A stretch of 64,000 nucleotides of DNA, taken from contig NZ_FNON01000012.1 in the NCBI RefSeq assembly GCF_900107045.1, positions 156,011 through 220,010 of the forward strand. Reading direction: 5' to 3'. Shown here piece after piece: positions 1-6,953 of this stretch (position 1 is the first letter of the stretch; the number at the start of each line of letters is the position of its first letter). The position numbers and the translations under genes are program-made. The notes below the pieces were generated by a model. The model saw only the letters and a list, made by a program, of their open reading frames with translations. It was not told the origin of the DNA and made no database searches. The stretch is from Amycolatopsis xylanica (lineage in GTDB: Bacteria > Actinomycetota > Actinomycetes > Mycobacteriales > Pseudonocardiaceae).

Positions 1-1
1 G

Positions 2-1015
2 TTCAGCACTCCCCTGCGCGAGGAAGCCAAGACGAAGTTCATCACCGGCACCGCCCAGTGGTGGAAAGACGTGTGGTGGCAAGACCTTTTCGAACCGGCG
101 AGCGCGAGTATGCCGACACGGCACGGAACGCAGACCATGCGGGTGGCGATCCGCTCGGCGAACGTGTTCGACATGGGGTCCGGCCCCACGCCGCGACCGG
201 CGGGCAGGCTGCTGTTCCGGGACTTCCGAGGGCCGGACGTGGCGGTCGTGCAGGAGTACACAGTGGAGAGTCGTTACTTCGGCAAGGATCTGATCAACGC
301 GACCGGCAACATCGAAACCGTGCCGCCCTACCCTGGCTTCCCGCAAGGTCGTCTCGTCTATGGCAGCGGCGCCTCTCGCCAGCCCGACCCGGCGTTCATC
401 AAGATGCTGACCGCGCAAGGCAGGCAGCCGCCGATCGTGCTCGACACGACGTGGCTGGCCGTCGGTCACGTCGACGAACCCCTGCACGTGGTGCGCGCGA
501 ACAACTCCCGCGGCTGGACACTGGTCGTCGCCGACCCCCGGCTCGCCGTCGGCCTGCTGAAGCAGGTCCCACCGCCGACGAAGCTGCTGGAGAACACGGC
601 CGCCGGGCACAAGCCGACCGCCGCCGAGCTGCTCGCCGACCAGAAGTTCCTGACCGGCAACGAAACCGCCGCCCGTCACATCGACGACATGGTCCGCGTC
701 ATGCTCACCGAGACCGGGCTGCGGCCGGACGAGCTGCTCCACGTGCCCGTGCTTTTCCAGGAGCTGCAGACCTTTCCCTTGTTCGTCGCCTTCACGCCCG
801 GCATCCCGAACGGCCTCTCGGTGAACGAGCACCTGTTCCTGCCGCCCGACCCGCACGGCCCGGTCGTGCGCGGCAGGGACGTGTTCAAGGAAGTGACCGA
901 GCGGGCGCTGGCCGCGAACCAGGTCCGGGTGCGCTGGGTCGACGACTTCAGCTGGGCACATCAGGGCGGCGGCGAGGTCCACTGCACCACCAATGCCTGG
1001 CGCGACGTCGGCTGA
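2..1015 (+). CDS. Protein-arginine deiminase family protein (5' truncated)
   Basis: The reading frame is open from the window edge, so the start lies upstream. The protein shows the C-terminal catalytic domain of peptidylarginine deiminases, which convert peptidyl-arginine to citrulline. Visible hallmarks are WWQDLFEPA (position of the first catalytic Asp), VGHVDEPL (His and Asp pair) and, near the end, VDDFSWAHQGGGEVHCTTN, whose Cys is the nucleophile in the vertebrate enzymes. All expected catalytic positions appear present, so the protein is probably active. The N-terminal part and any signal peptide cannot be seen. The next gene is convergent and ends 15 bp away, with no clear hairpin between them. 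Confidence 0.85.
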   Translation, partial: FSTPLREEAKTKFITGTAQWWKDVWWQDLFEPASASMPTRHGTQTMRVAIRSANVFDMGSGPTPRPAGRLLFRDFRGPDVAVVQEYTVESRYFGKDLINATGNIETVPPYPGFPQGRLVYGSGASRQPDPAFIKMLTAQGRQPPIVLDTTWLAVGHVDEPLHVVRANNSRGWTLVVADPRLAVGLLKQVPPPTKLLENTAAGHKPTAAELLADQKFLTGNETAARHIDDMVRVMLTETGLRPDELLHVPVLFQELQTFPLFVAFTPGIPNGLSVNEHLFLPPDPHGPVVRGRDVFKEVTERALAANQVRVRWVDDFSWAHQGGGEVHCTTNAWRDVG

Positions 1016-1030
1016 TCGGTGGTCGTGGAC

Positions 1031-2347
1031 CTAGTGGAACCACGCGCCGAACATCGAGCTGCGCGTGGTTCCATTCATGCGTTCGCCGAGATCGATTGCT
1101 TGTCCTTCGGTCAGCAGGCAGATGTAGTCGGCGACCGCTCGCGCACAACAGGTCTCATCACCGTTCTCCCTGGCGTCCTGGTACAGCTCGCGCAGCATCA
1201 CCGGCACTTTGTGACTGTGAGGATCGCGGTCAAGGCAGTCATAAAGCTCATCGAAAAGATTACCGATCACCTTCTTCTGGCCTTCTTGCACCATGGCCAA
1301 CGCGGGCCTGTCGATCACGTAGAACCAGGTGAGTTCTTTGAGGGCCTCGACGAGGTACTGCGCACTCCTGTCAACCACGACATACGGTGGCTGCTCGTCG
1401 TACTGCGCCGCGTCGACCAACTCTGTGAGGTTCGCGGATGTGACTCCGTTGAGCCAGGCCCGGTTCTCGCGGGTTTCCCAGAATCGGGTTCGGTCTTGCC
1501 CGTTGAGTCCTGTCAGAACGGCATTCAACGCTTCGCCGAAGGCATCCTTTGAGAAACCGTGGTGATTCTTGGCCAGCCTCTCCGCGCCGTGCTCACGCAA
1601 CGCATCGGCGTCTCGCGCGAGGTCATGCAGTGGTATCAGCCCCGCGCGAAAATAGTCCTCGATGTCATGGGTGGCATACGTGATGTCATCCGCCCAGTCC
1701 ATGAGCACCGCGTTCGCGCAGCGCACATGCGGGTTCTTTCCTTGCCGGGCCCAGGCGAAGTCTTTGGCTTCGCTCTCGTACGAACCCCACTTCGCACCGC
1801 GGGAACGATCCGTCCAGTAAGGCTCGTCTCGTGGCTTGTCAGCCCTCGTCCGTGGGTATTTGAGGATCGCGCTCAAACTCGCCCGAGTCAAATTCAACCC
1901 TGGGTGCTCCTTACGCCGCCGAGCTAGCTTGGTCACAAGGCGGAACGACTGCGCATTTCCCTCGAACCCCTCTGGCACCCCTGCTTTGCCCAGCCTCTTG
2001 TCGAGGACGTCCTCCGCGATGTGGCCAAAGGGCGGGTGCCCGATGTCGTGAGCAAGCCCGGCCGTCTCGACCACGTCAGGGTGGACACCGTGGGCCTTGG
2101 CCTTCTTCCGCGAGAGGACCACGAGATGCTGCGCGATCCGGCGTCCCAGTTGCGCGACTTTGAGGCTGTGCGTGAGCCGGTTGTGCAGCACTCGCTGCTC
2201 ACTGACCGCCGCAACCTGAGTCACTCCAGCCAGCCGACGAAATGCGGACGAGTAGAGCACGCGGTCACGATCACGTTCGAACGGGCCGCGAAAGTCCTCT
2301 TTGGCGTCATCGCCGTAATATCGCTCTTTCCGGCTTTTCGAACCCAT
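1031..2347 (-). CDS. dgt: dNTP triphosphohydrolase (dGTPase-like, HD domain)
   Basis: Family enzymes hydrolyse dGTP or other dNTPs to the nucleoside and triphosphate. The N-terminal FRRLAGVTQV segment, RLTHSLKVAQ, AHDIGHPPFGH (HD pair near residues 100-101) and a later WADDITYATHD give the H...HD...D metal site of HD hydrolases. The length, about 438 aa, is typical of bacterial dGTPases. I chose the second ATG (2347) because a strong GGAGGGG site (2354-2360) lies 6 nt upstream; the first ATG (2353) abuts that site. It reads toward the deiminase gene. Some members deplete dNTPs during phage infection, but nothing here proves that role. The substrate cannot be read from sequence. Confidence 0.88.
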   Translation of the reverse strand: MGSKSRKERYYGDDAKEDFRGPFERDRDRVLYSSAFRRLAGVTQVAAVSEQRVLHNRLTHSLKVAQLGRRIAQHLVVLSRKKAKAHGVHPDVVETAGLAHDIGHPPFGHIAEDVLDKRLGKAGVPEGFEGNAQSFRLVTKLARRRKEHPGLNLTRASLSAILKYPRTRADKPRDEPYWTDRSRGAKWGSYESEAKDFAWARQGKNPHVRCANAVLMDWADDITYATHDIEDYFRAGLIPLHDLARDADALREHGAERLAKNHHGFSKDAFGEALNAVLTGLNGQDRTRFWETRENRAWLNGVTSANLTELVDAAQYDEQPPYVVVDRSAQYLVEALKELTWFYVIDRPALAMVQEGQKKVIGNLFDELYDCLDRDPHSHKVPVMLRELYQDARENGDETCCARAVADYICLLTEGQAIDLGERMNGTTRSSMFGAWFH

Positions 2348-2530
2348 GGTCATCCCCTCCGGCTGGTATCAGGCCTAGTCGCCCGAGGTTGGTCGACCGT
2401 TAAAGCGTTGAACACCGTTCATCCGAATGGCTCAAGGCGCTTAACCACAACGCCTGAAGGACGTTAGTAAGCCGAGACATTCAGCAGGGTCTGTTGCGAT
2501 CTGATTTCTCCTGTGCTCTCGGCTGCCGTC

Positions 2531-2543
2531 TAAGCTGAGCACC
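2531..2543 (+). promoter_or_regulatory. Probable leaderless promoter -10 of the PucR gene
   Basis: TAAGCT (2531-2536) is followed by 7 nt and then the GTG start at 2544. No Shine-Dalgarno sequence is visible before that GTG. The TANNNT-N6/7-RTG arrangement is the common actinobacterial leaderless promoter layout and recurs before several genes here (9695, 27248, 27991, 29493, 32004). Confidence 0.5.
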
Positions 2544-4073
2544 GTGGACGAGGCGGCAGTTTCCCTTGAGCGGCTGCTCACCGTGCTCGGCGGCGGAGTG
2601 TTGGAGGCGTACAGCCTGCCCAAGGGCTTGGCCGTGCGGGTCACTGGCGTGCAGGTCTACGACCCTGCGGACCAGCAAACTTGGCGTGGTCAGCTGGTCC
2701 TCGGAGTCGGGGTTGGACCTCAGGACGCCGGCGACCTGATCCGCCAGGCAGGCGCGGCAATGGCCGCAGGAGTTGTGCTGCGCGGCGGGGACGCCTCACT
2801 GCGCGAGGTCGCGGCGGAGGCGGGGGTCGCCGTGCTGGTCAGGACGGCGTGGGTCACCTGGTCGCAGTTGGTCGGGCTGATCAGGGCCGGGCTCGCGAGC
2901 GCGGGGCTCCAGGTCGACGACGAGCTGGAGAGTGTGCCGCTCGGGGATCTGACCGCGTTCGCCAACGCGGTGGGGAACGCGGCGGGCGGGGCGGTGACGA
3001 TCGAGGACATGCAGTCGCGGGTGCTCGCGTTCTCGCGGACCGATGAGTCGGTCGATGAGATCCGGCGGCAGACGATTCTCGGGCAGCGTATGTCGCCGGA
3101 ACGGGTGGAAGCGTTGCGGGAGAACGGGTTCTTCCGGGCGCTGTGGACCTCGGGTGACGTCGTGCACCGGCAAGCCGTAGGAGACTCGCCCGAGCGGCTG
3201 GCGATCGCGATCAAGGCCGGTGGTGAGATCTTCGGGTCGATCTGGGTCGCCGCGGCCGGGCGGGACCTGCCCGCGAGCGTGCCCGACACACTGCGCGCGG
3301 CGGCCAGGGCCGCCGTGCCACACATGATCCATCGCCAGACTCGTGAGGGCGGCGAGCCGTTCTTGATCGAGGAGTCCGCTCGGGCGTTGTTGAACGGGCA
3401 CGTGTCAGCCGAGGTGTTCGCGTTACGGTCGTCGCTGAGACTGGACACACGCTGTGCCGTACTGCTCTTCTACCAACCGGAAGCGATACCGGCACGCGGG
3501 TTGCTGAACCTGATCAGCCTGGAGTGCGCCGCGTTCCGGCGGCCGTCGGTCGCGTTCGCGGAGGGACGGCGGATCTACGTGCTGCTCGCCGAGCTGGCAA
3601 GCGACGACGAAGCGATGCGCATCGCACGGCGGCTGTCCGAGCAGCTCGAGGTGAAGATCGGGGTCGGCGACGTCGTCGACGGGCTCGCCGAGGCGCCGGC
3701 GTCGCGTGACGCCGCTTCGCTGGCGCATCGGGTGCTGCTCGGGCGCGAAGAATCCGTCGCCCGGCTGCGGGACGTCGCCAGCGCCGCGACCTTGGCGCTG
3801 ATGCTCGACGAGATCGGCAGCAGGGAGTACGTCGTGCTGACGCCCGTCGCGCTGCTCGCCGGATACGACTCCGAGCACGACAGTGACCTGCTCGGCAGCC
3901 TGCGCGCGTACCTCGATCACTTCGGTGACGTGCCCGCAGCCGCGAAGGCGCTGGGCCTGCACGCGAACAGCCTCCGGTACCGGATTCGCCGGATCGAGGA
4001 GGTCTCCGGGCTCGACATCCACGACCCCGAACAGCGACTGGTGGCGGAGCTGCAACTTCGGTTGTGGACGTAA
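2544..4073 (+). CDS. PucR-family transcriptional regulator
   Basis: A 509-aa protein with the PucR layout: an N-terminal sensory region (VLGGGVLEAYSLPKG and following), a central GGDEF-like/CdaR-type region (about residues 280-400), and a C-terminal helix-turn-helix in which DVPAAAKALGLHANSLRYR precedes IRRIEEVSGLDIHDPEQR. Members of this family control purine, amino acid or sugar-acid catabolism. The decarboxylase and MFS genes downstream on the same strand are possible targets, though 336 bp separate them. The start is a GTG that looks leaderless. The ligand is unknown. The 4074-4409 gap holds no convincing gene or hairpin. Confidence 0.88.
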   Translation: MDEAAVSLERLLTVLGGGVLEAYSLPKGLAVRVTGVQVYDPADQQTWRGQLVLGVGVGPQDAGDLIRQAGAAMAAGVVLRGGDASLREVAAEAGVAVLVRTAWVTWSQLVGLIRAGLASAGLQVDDELESVPLGDLTAFANAVGNAAGGAVTIEDMQSRVLAFSRTDESVDEIRRQTILGQRMSPERVEALRENGFFRALWTSGDVVHRQAVGDSPERLAIAIKAGGEIFGSIWVAAAGRDLPASVPDTLRAAARAAVPHMIHRQTREGGEPFLIEESARALLNGHVSAEVFALRSSLRLDTRCAVLLFYQPEAIPARGLLNLISLECAAFRRPSVAFAEGRRIYVLLAELASDDEAMRIARRLSEQLEVKIGVGDVVDGLAEAPASRDAASLAHRVLLGREESVARLRDVASAATLALMLDEIGSREYVVLTPVALLAGYDSEHDSDLLGSLRAYLDHFGDVPAAAKALGLHANSLRYRIRRIEEVSGLDIHDPEQRLVAELQLRLWT

Positions 4074-4409
4074 AGCCCGGCAAGGATTGGCCGAATGCAA
4101 CACCATCGCGTAAATTTGCTGTCGCTTTCGCACAGAGACGGCACCACCCGTCACCCGCGATCCTGCTAGTCGACGGGTCTGACGGAGAGGGAGACAGCGG
4201 GTGTCGCAGGGGAAAGTGCCGGCCATTTGTGCGCCGAGACCACAGGAGTCCGCCGACGTTGTACTCGCGCACTAATGGGTCGAGCACCACGGCGGCGAGT
4301 TGGCCATCTCTACCTCGCCACGCCGGATTCCTTTGCCCTCACGACGAAGACCGCACCGGCGGCGAGCCACGATGCTTCTCGGGTCGGAATCGCTGAGAGG
4401 AGCACGCGG

Positions 4410-5693
4410 GTGCAGCGAGTCGAGCGCCGGAACCTGGCCGTTCAAGCAGCGGTGAAGCAAGGACTACTGGACCAGGACGACGCGCCGCTGGCCGCGTTCG
4501 TCGACCTCGCCGGGATCGCGGAGAGCGTCTCGGCGCTACGGTCGGCGTGGCCCGACGAGCTCCAGGTGCGGCACGCGTTCGCGGCCAAGGCCAATCCGAT
4601 CGTGCCGGTGCTGCGTGAGCTGCGCAAGCTCGGGATGAGCTGCGAGGTCGCGAGCGCGGGCGAGCTGGCGCAAGCGCGCGCGGCCGGGTTCCGCGGCGCG
4701 GAGCTGGTCTTCGACTCCCCCGCCAAGTCGCGGCGTGAGCTGGAGCAAGCGCTTGCGGAAGGCGTCGCGATCAACATCGACAACTTCCAGGAGCTGGCGC
4801 GGGTCGACGACATCCTGAGCCTGCGATCGTCCACTTCGGACATCGGCATCCGGATCAACCCGCAGACCGGCAGCGGCTCGATCGAGGCGCTCAGCACGGC
4901 TTCGCGCACGTCGAAGTTCGGGATCGCGCTGGACGACGAGGGCAACCGCACGACGCTGCTCGAGGCCTACCTCGCGCGGCCGTGGCTGCGCTGGATGCAC
5001 GTCCACGTCGGCTCGCAGGGCGTGCCGCTGCGGCTGACCGCGCGGGGTGTCGCGCGGGTGGTGGAGTTCGCCGAGGAGATCAACGCGCGGGCAGGCGTCC
5101 GGCAGGTGACCGGGATCGACGTCGGCGGCGGGCTCTCGGTGAACTTCGGCGGTGACGACGACTCGCCGCGCTTCCACGACCACGTCGCCGAGCTGATGGC
5201 CGCCGCGCCCGCGCTGTTCCGCGGCGGGTATCAGGTGGTCACGGAGTTCGGCAGGTCGCTGCTGGCGAAAAACGGGTTCATCGCCGCGCGCGTCGAGTAC
5301 ACCAAGTCCGCTGGCGGACGGCGGATCGCGATCACGCATGCCGGTTCGCAGGTGGCCATGCGGACGACCATGGTGCCCGAGCAGTGGCCGCTGCGGGTGG
5401 CCGCGTACGACCAGCTCGGCAGGCCGAGGCTGGGCACGCCGGTCAAGCAGGACATCGCCGGTCCGTGCTGTTTCGCGGGCGACCTCGTCGCCGGCGGCCG
5501 GGGGCTGCCGCTGCTGGAGCAGGGCGACATTGTGACGTTGCTCGATACCGGCGCGTATTACTTCTCCGCGCCCTACCGTTACAACAGCCTGCCCGAGCCC
5601 GCCGTCCACGGTTTCGACCTGACCGAGGACGGTGACGTGGCGTTCACGCTGCTCCGGCGGGCGGAGACGGTCGAGGAACTGATCGGCCGCTGA
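4410..5693 (+). CDS. PLP-dependent decarboxylase/deaminase, DapDC (LysA) fold
   Basis: About 427 aa. The sequence has the alanine-racemase-like barrel of fold-type III PLP decarboxylases: HAFAAKANPIVPVLRELR carries the PLP lysine, then CEVASAGELAQA, FDSPAKSRREL, VHVGSQG, GIDVGGGLSVNF and EFGRSL (the usual E-x-G-R phosphate site), and a C-terminal GPCCFAGD with the catalytic Cys region. The family includes diaminopimelate and ornithine decarboxylases and D-amino acid deaminases. I chose the GTG at 4410 because GAGAGG (4395-4400) lies 9 nt upstream; the longer frame from 4227 adds residues unlike the family. The adjacent MFS gene begins 18 bp later, so substrate transport is probably linked. 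The exact substrate is not resolved. Confidence 0.82.
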   Translation: MQRVERRNLAVQAAVKQGLLDQDDAPLAAFVDLAGIAESVSALRSAWPDELQVRHAFAAKANPIVPVLRELRKLGMSCEVASAGELAQARAAGFRGAELVFDSPAKSRRELEQALAEGVAINIDNFQELARVDDILSLRSSTSDIGIRINPQTGSGSIEALSTASRTSKFGIALDDEGNRTTLLEAYLARPWLRWMHVHVGSQGVPLRLTARGVARVVEFAEEINARAGVRQVTGIDVGGGLSVNFGGDDDSPRFHDHVAELMAAAPALFRGGYQVVTEFGRSLLAKNGFIAARVEYTKSAGGRRIAITHAGSQVAMRTTMVPEQWPLRVAAYDQLGRPRLGTPVKQDIAGPCCFAGDLVAGGRGLPLLEQGDIVTLLDTGAYYFSAPYRYNSLPEPAVHGFDLTEDGDVAFTLLRRAETVEELIGR

Positions 5694-5711
5694 CCGGGGA
5701 GAGGTTCGCGG

Positions 5712-6893
5712 ATGCGGGGCTGGAACATCGGGCTGATCGTGCTCGGGCAGAGCAGCCAGTCGCTGGTGTTCGGCGGGATCTCGCTGTTCCTGCCCCTGAT
5801 CAGGGCCGACCTCGGGCTGACGTTCAGCCAGGCAGGCAACCTCGCCGCCGTGTCGATGCTGGTCTACGCGCTGATGCAGGTGCCGTCGGGCTGGCTGACC
5901 GACCGGTTCGACCCGAAACGGCTGTTCTGTGCCGGGCTACTCGGCACGAACGCGATGTCGCTGTTGTTCTCGGTGATCGGGTCTTACGGCTGGCTGCTGG
6001 TCGTCCAGGTGCTGTCGGGGTTCTTCCGCGCGCTGATCTTCGCGCCGGGCATGGTGCTGATCCGCGACCAGTTCCCGCCGAACCGCCGCGCGACCGCGAT
6101 GGGGCTGTACGTCGCGGGCGGGTTCTCGTCGAGTGTGCTGCTCAACGCGCTGGGCCCGCTGCTCGTCGGGCCGCTCGGCTGGCAGGGGCTGTTCGTGCTG
6201 TTCGGCGGTATCGGGCTGGCGTGCGTCGCGCTGTACTCCCGCGTCGGCGTGTCACCGCATCGGGAGCCGGGCGCGCATCCGCGGGCGGCGGAGATCCGGC
6301 GGCTGTTCCGGCATCCGGCGCTGTGGCTGGTCGGGGTGATCCAGTTCGTCCGGCTTTCGCTGGTGCAGGGCTTCACGTTCTGGCTGCCGAGTTATCTGGT
6401 CTCGGAGAAGGGCCAGACGCTGGCGTTCGCGGGCGCCGTCGCGGCGGCGGGCGCGTTGCTGACGGCGCCGTCGAACCTGCTCGGCGGCTGGCTTTCGGAT
6501 CGGCTGCACCGGCCGCTCGCGGTGATCGCGGTTTCGCTGACGATGCTCGGGCTGTCGCTGGCGATGCTGCCGCTGGTCGACGGGCTTGTGCCGCTGGTGT
6601 TGCTGGTGGGGGTGAACGCGTTGTTCATCCAGCTGTACTTCGGGCCGCTGTTCAGCGTCGGGCTGACGTATCTGGGGCAGCGGACGGCCGGGTTCAGCTC
6701 GGGGTTCGGGAACTCGTGCGCGAACCTGGGCGGGTTCGCGTTCACCGCGGTGCTCGGCGGGCTGAAGGACTCGACGGGCTCGTTCACGACCGGGTTCTCG
6801 ATCCTGGCCGGGCTGGCGGCCGTGGCGCTGGTGGCCGTCTTCCTGCTCAGGAAGACAACGCCGCTGGAAGAGGTTGTCTTGGAAACGGGATAA
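5712..6893 (+). CDS. MFS transporter
   Basis: A 393-aa integral membrane protein with about 12 hydrophobic segments. The MFS signature PSGWLTDRFDPKRLF between segments 2 and 3 matches the G-x-x-x-D-R-x-x-R/K loop, and a related GGWLSDRLHRPL sits at the start of the second half. It begins 18 bp after the decarboxylase gene with a GGGGAGAGG ribosome site, so the two are probably one operon. Likely role is uptake or export of the decarboxylase substrate or product. The stop codon TAA lies inside the left arm of the 30-bp terminator hairpin. Confidence 0.88.
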   Translation: MRGWNIGLIVLGQSSQSLVFGGISLFLPLIRADLGLTFSQAGNLAAVSMLVYALMQVPSGWLTDRFDPKRLFCAGLLGTNAMSLLFSVIGSYGWLLVVQVLSGFFRALIFAPGMVLIRDQFPPNRRATAMGLYVAGGFSSSVLLNALGPLLVGPLGWQGLFVLFGGIGLACVALYSRVGVSPHREPGAHPRAAEIRRLFRHPALWLVGVIQFVRLSLVQGFTFWLPSYLVSEKGQTLAFAGAVAAAGALLTAPSNLLGGWLSDRLHRPLAVIAVSLTMLGLSLAMLPLVDGLVPLVLLVGVNALFIQLYFGPLFSVGLTYLGQRTAGFSSGFGNSCANLGGFAFTAVLGGLKDSTGSFTTGFSILAGLAAVALVAVFLLRKTTPLEEVVLETG

Positions 6894-6949
6894 AGCGGGC
6901 TTTATATCGGGGAAAAGCACCCCGATATAAAGCCCGCTTTATCCCGTTT
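6883..6949. terminator. Bidirectional terminator, 30-bp perfect inverted repeat
   Basis: Left arm 6883-6912 and right arm 6920-6949 are exact reverse complements around a 7-nt loop (AAAAGCA). The arm itself contains a nested palindrome, ATAAAGC-GG-GCTTTAT. It lies between two convergent genes: it includes the last codon and stop of the MFS gene, and polA stops 4 bp past the right arm. It would end transcription from both sides. It is much longer than other hairpins in the window. Confidence 0.85.
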
Positions 6950-6953
6950 GGAC

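Noticed and set aside
1031..2347. dGTPase as part of a defence system
   Set aside because: Its neighbours are ordinary chromosomal genes and no partner gene is coupled to it; housekeeping dNTP control is the simpler reading.
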